Assembly (NCBI GenBank): GCA_963662155.1
Contig: OY759261.1
Coordinates: 41,466,556-41,530,555 of the forward strand
Length of the DNA: 64,000 bases
Direction of reading: 5' to 3'
Source of the DNA: Lamellibrachia columna
Taxonomy: Eukaryota > Annelida > Polychaeta > Sabellida > Siboglinidae
Positions 41,283 through 52,176 of the stretch are shown piece after piece; the stretch's first letter is position 1; every line of letters starts with the position of its first letter. The notes beneath the pieces were generated by a model, which had not been told where the DNA came from, ran no database searches, and was given only the letters and a program-made list of their open reading frames with translations. The position numbers and the translations under genes were made by a program.

Positions 41283-42199
41283 CTGAAAACAAAATGTTGA
41301 ACCAAGTTTATAAAATCATAAACATTTTCTTTAGGGAAAGGTTAGAAAATCACATGGTTCATGAATGACTGTTGTACAGCATAAAACGTTAAATGATGCA
41401 GTCTCTTCCACATTTTGGAAATTTTTTATCATTATCTTCTGTTTATCTGAGATTATTTCTAGATAAAGATATGGACAACACACACAACTTGGTATGTAAG
41501 TGCAAATAGATTTTTAAGTGAAAACACATTAAACTAGCAGTAGTCAGAGAGTGTATTACAATTTAGAATCCTTAACATAAGCATAACAGCTGCTTTTAAA
41601 TCATTAGACCAATCATTTACCATTAGCAGCCTAGAAGTCTGTTCGCTGGGTTGAGCAGCAGTACGGCCTTCTGCGGCGTATTCGTCTCAAAACTTTGCGG
41701 CGTACAGTTTCTTTTTCGTCTGTAGATTGCCTCCGTTCTCTCCTGTCCTTTTACCCATCTTTCTTCGTGGCACAAGGAAACAACTATTAACAACTAACAA
41801 CACTTTCTTTAGCAACGAACTAAACCTTCAAACTATAAACGACAAAGTTCATAAGGATTAAAATTCGCTGTAATCGGAGACTTTAAAAATGGCGGGGTGA
41901 AAAATATACTGAGAAAATGTTTTACTGCAATATCATTCATTGAAAAACATAACGCGCCACCAAATGGCAGAATTTAAAACCATTTAGTAGAACTATTAAA
42001 CATGATTACCTCTTAAGAAACTTGGTATTTGATATGAATATTTCAATAGAACCTCTTAATTTTCACGTCAGGTGGCGCTGCGATCACCGGCCAAGTCCGA
42101 AAAAGTGGAAGGTTTTCTCAAAAACCGGAAAAAAGTGGAAGATCTTCCGATAAAGCAGAAAACTTGAAATGCATAAGTAGTTTATATTATTTATAGCAG
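41283..42199. other. AT-rich sequence around the candidate exons
   Basis: Apart from the exon at 41621-41758 no gene is seen. A CTCF-like CACGTCAGGTGGCGCTGCG word lies at about 42065-42083 and an AAAAGTGGAAG duplication at about 42102-42142. Confidence 0.4.
41621..41758 (-). pseudogene. Candidate first exon with an internal stop
   Basis: ATG in AAAGATGGG context, then MGKRTGENGGNLQTKKKLYA AKF, a TGA, and DEYAAEGRTAAQ..., ending at a donor-like ATG|GTAAAT. The basic KKKLYAAKF-stop-DE segment resembles the start of hAT/zinc-finger transposases (KRKYAAKFQDEW type). The TGA and missing middle make it non-functional in either reading. Confidence 0.35.
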
Positions 42200-42599
42200 C
42201 AGGGCTTCATGTTTGAAAACAACAGGCGAGCGATAAATCGTTCACCTGTAGGCGAGCGATTTGTTAGTTGTTGTTTTTTTACCATGTGGTGGCGCCATCA
42301 TTTCCCATTCGGATTCTTTTGAATTCTGTCGTTGTTGCTATGAAATTTTAATTGGTACTTGTTGGCGCTATGACTTTTGTACAATGAAATAAATGTTTAC
42401 TTTAGTAAGCCCCATTCATTGCAATTGATGAAACGATTTTGAATTGCAACATATCATCGATCACCGTAGGCGTAGCCCAGGCAAGGCCAGTGCCGTAGCA
42501 GTGTGCTGTGTCCGTGGTAGTGGCCACGATGTGGCACTGGTGTGCGACTTCGCTTAGGCAGTTTGAAAATTGCAGTTGAGATTCACAAATACGCCATGT

Positions 42600-44139
42600 C
42601 TAGGCTAGCGCTGGGCCTAAAATCTGTTTAGCCAATTTGGCTAAAGGTTCAAATTTTGTTTAGCCAAATGAGATTTTGTTTAGCCATTTTTTTTAGCAGA
42701 CACTAAGATGGCAAAACGTCAAAATGCAAAACATGACGTAAAAAAGAAACTAGTTTCTCGTCCCCGTCCACTTCCGTTTTTGTCTACGCCTCCTTTTTTA
42801 TTTACTATTGAAAAATTATTAAAATTTTTTTTTAAAAGTTTGTTTGGTTCTGTGAAGAAATCTTTGTCCAAAACTTGCTTATATAATTCCAGTCTCAATC
42901 AGTATAAATGGCATTTATTAAATGCCATTCAGTTGTATGCCTGTGATACAAACTAATGAAACCATGGCCAAACCTACACAAGACATTCATAAATACATTT
43001 AACATTGCGTTTGCTTCTTGTTTGTTTGGTAATGTATCTGATAATAGAATGGCAGGCTATATAGTAATATACATATATGGCATGTTCCATATTGCTTCGA
43101 AAAAAAACTACAGCTTGTCTTTTAATCAACCACATATAGTATATAAACATAATATACATATATTAAACATATAGTGACAATAAAACATAACACCAATAAA
43201 ATTAATAGAGCAATGTTTAATTATAAATATAAAACAAGAAAATCGATCACACTGCAAATCTCCAACACAGAACGTCACCATACAAGTGTCGCCCCAAGTG
43301 TCCACCATCACTAGACTAGTGGCACTACCCTGGTCTCCGCGACAGTGTCCACCCTTTTCACTAAACCAGTAAATCCGGGACACTGCTCCTTCACAGATCT
43401 TGAAGGCTCCCTCGTATGAAAGCGTTCATAACTGTCGGGAGACAGCGTTTCGCTTGCATCAACACGGTCCACACATGGCCGATAATCGCCAACTTCGCAT
43501 GATCGTTCGCAGCCACGAAGTCCATCTGGCGCTTCGGCAGCAACGTCGATCTCCGGTGGTCGGGAAATATCTCGTGTTTTACCAAGTCGTCCTTCTTGGA
43601 CTTGGCGCAGTCCTTCCCGGCGAAAAACACGTTCTTTGCTTTCGCATGCACGCAAACTTTGCAGCGAAAGACGTGGCTTCTGATATCGTGAATAAGCGAC
43701 GCTAAACGTAAGAACCAGTCTGCCTTGATCAAACGTGGCTGTATTTTCGTTCCGCGATCATCGCCCGCCGAAGTACATTTACAAATCATTTTAACCGATA
43801 AAAAACTTAAAAACTACGAGGAAGTGAGCTCCCACATTTTACAGGTTATAATATTATTCTGTAGCTGCCCCGCAGGCTGCCCAGCAGGACGGAAACTTTC
43901 GCCGAGAGCAATTAAACCATTGGCTTATCGCCGGGCAATTATAGATTGGGGACGCGAAAACAATTCCACGGGTGGCGTGCAGCTATGATTCACGGGTTCA
44001 CCGCCGCTTACACGACAATGCGCCATTAACGTGGCCATAAAAGCGTTTCGCCAAATTGGCGAAGAGTTGTTTTTTCCTTTCGCCAAATGGGTAACCGTTT
44101 CGCCTATGGCGCAATTGGCGATCGGCAGCGCTAGCCTAG
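42600..44139. mobile_element. 1.54-kb TIR element (family C) with CATGT TSD
   Basis: Perfect 14-bp TIRs CTAGGCTAGCGCTG/CAGCGCTAGCCTAG, with CATGT at 42595-42599 and 44140-44144. The B1 copy supplies the unoccupied site (CGCCATGTATAAG, inverted, 33655-33667). Both ends carry diverged subterminal repeats (TTTAGCCAAATTGGCT on the left, TTTCGCCAAATTGGCG on the right). A BED-finger-like frame lies on the minus strand inside. The 5-bp TSD departs from the usual hAT 8 bp. Confidence 0.85.
43391..43789 (-). CDS. BED-zinc-finger-like fragment in element C
   Basis: An open frame of 132 codons contains FRCKVCVHAKAKNVFFAGKD, then CAKSKKDDLVKHEIFPDHRR. This spaced C-x2-C ... K-x-D-x-L-x-x-H-x4-H pattern is the BED-type finger at the N-terminus of hAT-like transposases and their domesticated relatives. 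The first codon is ATG. Downstream transposase domains are absent, so the element is non-autonomous. Family placement is moderate; DNA binding is inferred. Confidence 0.5.
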   Translation of the reverse strand: MICKCTSAGDDRGTKIQPRLIKADWFLRLASLIHDIRSHVFRCKVCVHAKAKNVFFAGKDCAKSKKDDLVKHEIFPDHRRSTLLPKRQMDFVAANDHAKLAIIGHVWTVLMQAKRCLPTVMNAFIRGSLQDL

Positions 44140-44917
44140 CATGTATAAGAATCAGATGTCTATTCATAAATGCAGCTTAGTAGGCAACACCAATATAAAC
44201 TGGGGTGAAATGGCATGCTTCCATTGCATCATAATGCCAAACACACAACTCAAACTGGGTGGTCAAAAATATGAATTCGTCATCTGCACACGAAACAGTG
44301 ACTCAACGTTAAGTGGTACCGGAGATGTGCGTCATGAATTTATGTGTTCAGAGCGGTTGAAAGACGAAGTGGAACAATAAAAAAAATTCGTTTTCAATGT
44401 TTAATCAACTTTTCTCCGTGTCAACTCATATGCTTGTTCGGTAGCTCAGATCCAGGTTATTATTTTCGATTCCCACTACAGCCTACTCGGTCAATCAGAT
44501 CATAGTAAAATATTGTTACCGGGTAATCTTTATTCAGTTCGACATACAACAGTATGTGACATTTAAACATAATACACATCGATGCTAGTCCACTCATTTG
44601 ATAACTTCTTTATAAACCATGCGGGCAGCACATCGTGGCTTCGATGGCGTTCTTGCAATCTTGGTGCAGCGGGCTGCGATCGCCATCCCCGGTGACGGAT
44701 GATATGTGAACTCCGAATACTGGAGCCTGAACACTGCGTTATCAAAAGGGTAGACTTTCCTAGTGAATCTAATACTCAAGAAACTCCTTGTCAAGACGAA
44801 CACTTGCAGGCAGTGAGTGATTTTAGCAATTGACGCGAGCGATAAATTGCTCCCTAGATTATTGATTTGCGCGAGCGATAGGGAGCGAGAGCGATCGCTC
44901 ACCTCAAACGTGACCAG

Positions 44918-45139
44918 GCTTGTCATAAAAGGTGGAATAATTGGAACAAATACAATATGTGTGTGGCTCATTCAACAGGTGGAATTTGACAAATCTGTAG
45001 ATGAACTCCATACCCATTAAAAATCTGTCAGCAACTAAAATGTATGCAGCTATCTGCAGTAATCACCCCAGGAAAGTTATTGTCAGTACGGCTTGCCATA
45101 CAAGCATATTGAATTCCACTAATTGTCTTATTGCAAATT
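44918..45139. other. Short unique flank
   Basis: No repeat or gene seen between element B2 and the next arrays. Confidence 0.4.
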
Positions 45140-45262
45140 TGATAGACTTGGCGGGCACCAAATGTTATAGACTTAGGGGGCACCAAATGTTATAGACTTG
45201 GGGGCACCAAATGTTATAGACTTGGGGGCACCAAATGTTATAGACTTGGGGGGCACCAAATG
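45140..45262. repeat. 24-25-bp minisatellite, about 5 units
   Basis: Units of GGGGCACCAAATGTTATAGA CTTG with G-run length varying from 4 to 6. Confidence 0.93.
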
Positions 45263-45638
45263 GTGTGTCTGTTCATACTTGTTCCCATTGACATTGATGA
45301 ATGTGTCTGTTCATACTTGTTCCGTTCATACTTGTTCCCATTGACATTGATGAATGTGTCTGTTCATACTTGTTCCGTTCATACTTGTTCCCATTGACAT
45401 TGATGAATGTGTCTGTTCATACTTGTTCCGTTCATACTTGTTCCCATTGACATTGATGAATGTGTCTGTTCATACTTGTTCCGTTCATACTTGTTCCCAT
45501 TGACATTGATGAATGTGTCTGTTCATACTTGTTCCGTTCATACTTGTTCCCATTGACATTGATGAATGTGTCTGTTCATACTTGTTCCGTTCATACTTGT
45601 TCCCATTGACATTGATGAATGTGTCTGTTCATACTTGT
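45263..45638. repeat. 53-bp minisatellite, 7 units
   Basis: Units TGTGTCTGTTCATACTTGTT, CCGTTCATACTTGTTCCCAT, TGACATTGATGAA. Each contains an internal duplication of GTTCATACTTGTTCC; the first and last units lack one half. Confidence 0.96.
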
Positions 45639-46078
45639 TCTTGTGGCTGTGGCAATCTTCTGGACATTAGTTTAAATGTAAACTGTGGTCTCGCGGCTGC
45701 GGCAATCTTCTGGACATTAATTTAAATGTAAACTGTGGTCTCGTGGCTGTGGCAATCTTCTGGACATTAGTTTAAATGTAAACTGTGGTCTCGCGGCTGC
45801 GGCAATCTTCTGGACATTAATTTAAATGTAAACTGTGGTCTCGTGGCTGTGGCAATCTTCTGGACATTAGTTTAAATGTAAACCGCGGTCTCGTGGCTGT
45901 GGCAATCTTCTGGACATTAGTTTAAATGTACACTGTGGTCTCGTGGCTGTGGCAATCTTCTGGACATTAGTTTAAATGTAAACTGTGGTCTCGTGGCTGT
46001 GGCAATCTTCTGGACATTAGTTTAAATGTAAACTGTGGTCGCGCGGCTGTGGCAATCTTCTGGACATTAGTTTAAATG
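45639..46078. repeat. 50-bp minisatellite, about 8.7 units
   Basis: Units TGGCTGTGGCAATCTTCTGG, ACATTAGTTTAAATGTAAAC, TGTGGTCTCG. The first units alternate (CGCGGCTGCGG...TTAATTT with TGGCTGTGG...TTAGTTT), giving a 100-bp higher-order period that decays to the right. Confidence 0.96.
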
Positions 46079-46471
46079 CTATTTGAAACTAATACATAAT
46101 TATATGAAATTAAGTTGGTAAAGACATTGATTTGAGGCCAGTTAGGTAAACAATTACTGAAATTGTCATACCGCTCCCTATTACAATTTAAAAATGGAAA
46201 CGGCCAACAGATAAAAGGGGATTAGCTAAATGGTGTATTTACCTCAGTTCTATGCAACAAAATAATTTATAAGAAACACGATCAAGATTTCCAATAATAA
46301 TACATACTTTAATTGGAGTAAAACCTCTTGGGTGTAAATAAACTCTATAAAAAGAATATTGAATAATCAGTAAGGTAAGGCACAAATTAGCAAAGAACTT
46401 GTAGCAGCAGGCGTCAGAACTGAGAGAACTCCTGCACACTGAAAAACCCCAAGTTCCCTCCTCCAGCCCTA
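46079..46471. other. Unique stretch, nothing recognised
   Basis: AT-rich; no coding, splice or repeat signal on either strand. Confidence 0.45.
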
Positions 46472-47365
46472 CTCTTGAGTGCCAAATAAGCGTCTCTATA
46501 CGCGTATTTATTTGATGAAAAATGCCACCCTATACACACCTTATTTGGCACTATACTATTATTAAATTTAAACATTTGTGCCAGTCTATATTATCCGATA
46601 ATTGCGGCAAATTATGCAGGGCATAATTTTTAGGAGAGCAATCCCTCTCACTCCCTATAGCTAGCGCTAATCAATCATCCACGGAGCGGTTTACCGCTCA
46701 CGCTAAAATCACTTGCTACCAACTAGAGGTGCATGTGGCTCCCTCTGACGGCTTTCATCCTTTCGAACGACAGTCGTGAATTTAACGGGATCCCGTGCTT
46801 CTGAGGATCCTAGATTAGACCGTTAGAATTCCATGATTAGATGAATCCATCAGAATCCTTAGTTCTCGCGAGCACGATATATATATTATTAGTTTAAATG
46901 CCTTGATCATCGCGTAAACCGACCGTAAATGGCCGTCGTGCGCAGCGCCTCAAACCAGTCATAACCGGCTGGCGGCGATTTACCCTGAAACGGGCTTGCG
47001 TATTCAGTTCAATAAAACTTTAATGCCCATTTAAAAATGGAAAATTTCCCAGTCACAGATATTAAACGCAGTTACTATATCTGCGGTGACACGAATACGC
47101 ATAAAGTTTATGCATATTCGGCAGAAAAAAACAAAAATACAGGCGATCCGCGTAGTTTTCTAGGGACGCCTTGGCTTTACGTTGAGTAAAAAAATTGCTT
47201 CGGCGCTAAAAAGACAAATATACTAGTGATTTTTTTGCACTACTATTATTTGTTTTGAACAATTTGCCCCCCATACTGTTATTCGGCACTATACTATTAT
47301 TAAATTTGACTGATTTGCCACCCTATGCTGTTTTTTGGCCTATACGTTTATTCGGCACTCAAGAG
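46472..47365. mobile_element. TIR element, family A, complete copy
   Basis: Perfect TIRs CTCTTGAGTGCC(A)AATAA / TTATTCGGCACTCAAGAG flanked by TA (46470-46471, 47366-47367). About 0.9 kb with no coding capacity. Internal AAATGCCACCCTATAC/TTTGCCACCCTATGC words near both ends extend the inverted symmetry. TA duplication fits Tc1/mariner-type integration, but the superfamily is not proven. Confidence 0.85.
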
Positions 47366-47544
47366 TATTTATAGCTCTCCCACTTTGGTGGCAAACTCTA
47401 GTCATATGACTACATTCAAGTAGCACTGCCCTCTGGTGGGTAACATCCCTCAGTGCTGCCCTATTGTGGGACTCCACGCAACTATATCCCTTATGGCTCT
47501 ACTATAATTCCCTCTCGGGTAAATTGAAATTTGTCCCCAAATTT

Positions 47545-48304
47545 ATATTAGTTTACAGCAGTCACCAGGTAGGTTAACAGTTTACAGCAGTCACCAGGTA
47601 GGTTAAAAGTTTACAGCAGTCACCAGGTAGGTTAAAAGTTTACAGCAGTCACCAGGTAGGTTAAAAGTTTACAGCAGTCACCAGGTAGGTTAAACGTTTA
47701 CAGCAGTCACCAGGTAGGTCAAAAGTTTACAGCAGTCACCAGGTAGGTCAAAAGTTTACAGCAGTCACCAGGTAGGTCAAAAGTTTACAGCAGTCACCAG
47801 GTAGGTTAAAAGTTTACAGCAGTCACCAGGTAGGTTAAACGTTTGCAGCAGTCACCAGGTTGGTTAAAAGTTTACAGCAGTCACCAGGTAGGTTAAAAGT
47901 TTACAGCAGTCACCAGGTAGGTTAAAAGTTTACAGCAGTCACCAGGTAGATTAAACGTTTACAGCAGTCACCAGGTAGGTCAAAAGTTTACAGCAGTCAC
48001 CAGGTAGGTCAAAAGTTTACAGCAGTCACCAGGTAGGTTAAAAGTTTACAGCAGTCACCAGGTAGGTTAAACGTTTACCTCAGTCACCAGGTAGGTCAAA
48101 AGTTTACAGCAGTCACCAGGTAGGTTAAAAGTTTACAGCAGTCACCAGGTAGGTTAAACGTTTACAGCAGTCACCAGGTAGGTCAAAAGTTTACAGCAGT
48201 CACCAGGTAGGTTAAACGTTTACAGCAGTCACCAGGTAGGTTAAAAGTTTACAGCAGTCACCAGGTAGGTTAAACGTTTACAGCAGTCACCAGGTAGGTT
48301 AAAA
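47545..48304. repeat. 29-bp minisatellite (second, unrelated family), about 26 units
   Basis: Units AGTTTACAGCAGTCACCAGG TAGGTTAAA, with T/C at TAGGT(T/C)AAA and A/C at AA(A/C)GTTT. The unit is unrelated in sequence to the 29-bp array at the left edge. Confidence 0.97.
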
Positions 48305-48770
48305 GCAACCTCTCATCAGGCCCTTAGCCAGAAATAAAATTTTGCCAGTCTTGAACATTCTAAAAAACCTTAAATGCGTGAACAGCTTCCGTGGAAGCCG
48401 TTGCGTCTATGACAGCTATTATTGGCCCAATTGATTTTTTTCATTGGCAAGCCAATGCTGGTTGATATAATGACAGCCATTTATTGGTCCATTTGGGTTT
48501 TGCACTGGTTAAGCCAATGCAAGTTGAGCAAATATCAAATGACAGCCATTATTGGCCGAATTAGGTTTTTTCAAGTCTGGTTTAACCATTATTGGCCCAG
48601 TCGAGTCTTACTAGCTGTGCAGCAAGGTCGGCGTTATTACCTACACAGTAATAATAATAATAGAAGAAGAACCAACACACATGAAGGTTCATGAAAAAGT
48701 AAATTGAAACTTTATTTTAAATATATAAACATGGACGTAATGTTTGAAGCATCTTTAGACTTTAAGTCAG
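48305..48770. other. ATTGG-rich degenerate repeat and AT-rich sequence
   Basis: From 48410 to about 48605, three diverged units of roughly 65-80 bp share ATGACAGCCATTATTGGCCC, TTTTTTCA(C/T)TGG and AAGCCAATGC. ATTGG or CCAAT words occur about nine times. To the left CAGGCCCTTAGCCAGAAA resembles the end of the insertion at 40034. No gene. Confidence 0.5.
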
Positions 48771-49199
48771 GGCTGGGTTCAATTATGTAATTATAATTGT
48801 AATTGATTACAACAAAATGCTGTAATTGTAATTGACTTTGGTTTCAAAATTCTGCTGTAATTGTAATATGTTGTGTAATTGCATCAATTACAATCAATTA
48901 TGGCATTTTTTCTATAACAAAACTACCAGAAAAAAACTCCAAAAATATTGTTGAAAAACTTGAAAATCAAGATCTTAATTAAAACACCTGCAGGACCTGC
49001 TCATATAATGAAAGGAATATTCAGATATAACAAGTGAATCAACAAAATACTTCCTTCTAACCAATATTTAATTGCAATCTGCCATAAGACATTTCACACC
49101 CAGCTTCCAAAGGGTCTCCAAAATATGCCAAAAGGCATCCCAATTAGCTGTTATCAAGGTATGCCCCAATTGGTCATTGGTCTGCCTTTTCTGTGATTC
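48771..49199. other. AT-rich stretch with TGTAATTGTAATTG words
   Basis: Begins CAGGGCTGGGTTCAATTATG, a plausible hAT-like end, followed by many AATTGTAATTG repeats. No matching opposite end or duplication was found. Confidence 0.4.
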
Positions 49200-49475
49200 T
49201 GTAATCTTCTATCACATTATACATAATGAAGGGCCAGGTGGTGGTTAATTGAGAGTGAGCTACAACCCACAGGTTTATTATGGTAGTATCAAAAAAACAT
49301 ATAAAACTTTGTTGATCTCAATGCTTGTAAACAATTATTTGTGTTAAATTCATATAAATCAGTGATTAAAAAATTCGGAAGTAAAAAAAAAAAATCATAA
49401 ATCAATGATTTTTTGATTTTTTTTGGAGTGATTTAAATCATGATTTAAATCAATGATTTAAATCAAACAACCCTG
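49200..49475. mobile_element. hAT-type MITE end, inverted relative of 34181-34985
   Basis: Shares AACTTTGTTGATCTC, TGCTTGTAAACAATTATTTG, CATAAATCAATGATTTTTT and the ATTTAAATCA palindromes, ending CAAACAACCCTG as in the first copy's TIR. The left end and TSD were not found, so it may be truncated or recombined with the AT-rich sequence to its left. Confidence 0.75.
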
Positions 49476-50050
49476 TGTGCAGGTATGTTGGTTTAACACT
49501 GGGTGCCGACCCTTTACATCTATGTATCTTCCCACATTGTATACAACATCAGTATCACATTACACCTCATCACTGTTCACTAAACACATACCCAGTACAA
49601 AGATCCATGCACAGATCTGCTGATACTCAAATAGCTAATAGTTCTACACAGTGTTCTCTGCTCTCCACATTGTCTAGTCTAAACTGTCTGCTTTAGACTC
49701 TTCTTCTTCTTGGCTCTACCAGCCACTGTGTACTTGACAAAGTTGTCTCTGCATGTCCCTGGGGACAACACTTTTATCGACATATTCTTGTTTCTTTACA
49801 TTCCACCATTTGACCTTATACCACATCTATCCATGGTTTAGAACAGAGGGCCCTCTCAATGGTGTTTTGAGAGCCCACTCTGAGAGTGGTCTGGCCGTCT
49901 ACTAATTGTGTCCTCACTGACACTTGAATCAGTCTGACTGGTGGTAGACTTATCTGTTTCTGCTCTTTCTCATTGTCTTTATTCTCAGTTAGTTTGTGTT
50001 ACTTATGACTCTCATTGTATGCCTTAAGCCTGTTCGCATGTACTAGTGTC
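49476..50050. other. Unique stretch beside a gypsy fragment
   Basis: No confident gene. It may be the 3' part of the gypsy-type element whose integrase end lies at 50051-50400, but no LTR is visible. Confidence 0.35.
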
Positions 50051-50400
50051 TTATGTAATGCACGAGTCTGCATTTCGCAAACTATAAGTATGATTGTCAC
50101 CACATTCAACAATATAGTATGGTCCCTTCCATTTTCTCTGTAATTTTGACGACATGCCTTTCTGCACATGTGGTATGTATACAGATTGACCTACTTGAAA
50201 GTTTGGGTCCTTCGCTTTCACATCATGTGCCTCTTTGTTTCGCTCAATCGTATGATTTATCTTTTCAGTTGCAAGGGTTCTTGCCAAAAAGAAGATTTTC
50301 TATCGTTTGTTTTAAATGTTGTTCATAAGTCTTAGGTAAGTGTTCTGGTGGTACCATCACTGTGTCTATCGCCCTGATCAGATATCTGTCAATTCTATTT
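50051..50400 (-). pseudogene. C-terminal integrase fragment of another gypsy-type element
   Basis: Encodes NHTIERNKEAHDVKAKDPNF, then QVGQSVYIPHVQKGMSSKLQ, RKWKGPYYIVE, the SH3-like C-terminal domain of gypsy integrases (DVGD-VY, KL--KW-GPY-I). Upstream in another frame PEHLPKTYEQHLKQTIENL continues the same protein, so a frameshift lies near 50280. It is cut at 50401 by LINE 2. Confidence 0.8.
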
Positions 50401-51200
50401 TTAAACATTCACACTACTGGCATTACCACAATCATTTGGCAGTTTGTTCCATTCATTTATCACCCTCTGTGAGAAAGAGTACTTTCTCATGTCCAACCTA
50501 CACTGTTCCTTAACTAATGCTGCTTTGTGTCCTCTGGTTCTACTGCCTTCTTTAAGTTTGAAGAACATATTCCTATCAACATCCTCATAACTGTTCACTA
50601 TTTTAAACATTTCTATTTGGTCTCCTCTTAGTCTCCTGGTCTCTAGTGTTGTCAAACCACATTGTAATAAGCGGTTTTCGTAACTAAGGTCTCAATTCTT
50701 GAATCATTTTAGTTGCTCTTCGTTGTATTCTTTCTAGCTTGTATATGTCCTTCTTACGATATGGCCTCCATTCTTGTATACAGTATTCCAAATGTGGTCT
50801 AACTATCGCTTTGTACAGGGGTACAATTAGCTGTTTCTCCTTATACGTGATAGTTCTTCTAATTAGCCCTAGAATTTGATTTCCTTTCGAAGCAGCAATC
50901 CCACATTGCTCTGAAACTTTCATGTCAGCACTAAATGTTACTTCTAAGTCCTTTTCTTGTGTGGTTCTACCTAGTACAGAATCCCCTATTTTATATTCTT
51001 CGTCCATGTTTCTATGTCCTATGTGTATGCAATTACACTTCCCAAAATTGAGTAACATTTGCCATTTTTCTTAACATTTAACTAGTTTATCTAGATCATC
51101 CTGTAAACTTTGTTTATCTGTATCATTAGTAACCTTTCTGAATACTTTTGTGTCATCTGCAAATTTAAGTACTTTGCTAGATATGTCATCTTCCAAATAA
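50401..51200 (-). pseudogene. LINE 2: RT palm end, thumb and tail
   Basis: Carries KFADDTKVFRKV (about 51150), MLLNFGKCNCIHIGHRN, KDLEVTFSADMKVSEQC, then YRKKDIYKLERIQRRATKM and, after a frame change near 50680, QIEMFKIVNSYEDVDRN and SQRVINEWNKLPNDCGNA. Confidence 0.88.
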
Positions 51201-51202
51201 TA

Positions 51203-52174
51203 CAGTCGCGCCTCGTTATTACGCGCCCCGTTACTACGCGGATTTGGATATAACGCGGTCAGTCGTGGACCCCGAATTTCACCCGCCAGGGGAAAATGTC
51301 AAATGGGCCTGCTTAAACCTACTTAGAATGGCTTTGACAATTCTCAAGAAACATTAGGTGAACAATGTCAATGAACGAGTATCAACGTGTTGTTTGTTTT
51401 GGCTTTTGCGCTGCCGCCGACATCTATCACTGGCTTCGCTTCGACGGTTTGTAAATTGCAATCGAGATTTACAAATACGCCTCCCGTAAGAGTCAGATCA
51501 AACGTTTTAAATGCATTTAATATGCAGTACCAACATAACACTTGGGTGAAATGACATGTTTCCATTACATCGTAAATTTAATTGTTTTTGCGACGCGAAA
51601 CCAACATGCCAAATTCCTAACCCAAGGCTCTACAGGTGCGCGAAAATACGAATTCGTCATCCGCATATGAAAATTTATGCTTCGGTCGAGATCGGTTGAA
51701 AGACGAAGTGAAACAATTATTAATTCTACCTATTGTCGTTTTCTGTGTTTTATCAGCTTACATACTACGTTTGTCAAATCATATACGTTTTCGGCTGCTC
51801 AGGTCCAGGTTATTATTTTCGATTCGTAGGCCTATTGGTCCAGTACATCATCATCGTAGTAGATCTATTCCATAACAGAAAACGTACATGTGTTTTATTC
51901 AATTCAAGAGTCAACAAGGTGTGACATTTAAAAATAGTACACGTTGATGCTAGTATACTCGTTTAATAAGTTCCATAAACTGCATATTGCCGTATAAGAC
52001 AATGCTGCAAGCACACAGGGCTTCGACAGCGTTCTTGGGCTTGATGCAGCGGGCGGCGATCGCTGTTGTTTAGTAGCTCCCTGGTGGCAGATATGGGAAC
52101 ACCTAACGCGCCTCGCTTACAGCGCGGTCCGAAGTCGTGGACCCAGACTACCGCGTTATAACGAGGCTCGACTG
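51203..52174. mobile_element. Tigger/pogo-like element in LINE 2
   Basis: TIRs CAGTCGCGCCTCGTTATTAC and, inverted, CAGTCGAGCCTCGTTATAAC, with TA at 51201-51202 and 52175-52176. The interior (about 51400-52080) matches element B2 (GATTTACAAATACGCC, GAAAGACGAAGTGAAACAA, CCAGGTTATTATTTTCGATT). No helix-turn-helix frame is preserved. Confidence 0.85.
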
Positions 52175-52176
52175 TA

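Larger units (their letters stand above)
42200..44917 (+). mobile_element. Tigger/pogo-related non-autonomous element B2, invaded by a hAT-like element
   Basis: Collinear with B1 in the opposite orientation. Left end CAGGGCTTCATGTTTGAAAACA; right end decayed (GCGATCGCTCACCTCAAACGTGA). The core segment near 44280-44480 (AAGACGAAGTGGAACAA, GATCCAGGTTATTATTTTCG) also matches the Tigger-like elements at 51203-52174 and 35423-36702. Without its insert it is about 1.17 kb. Confidence 0.75.
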
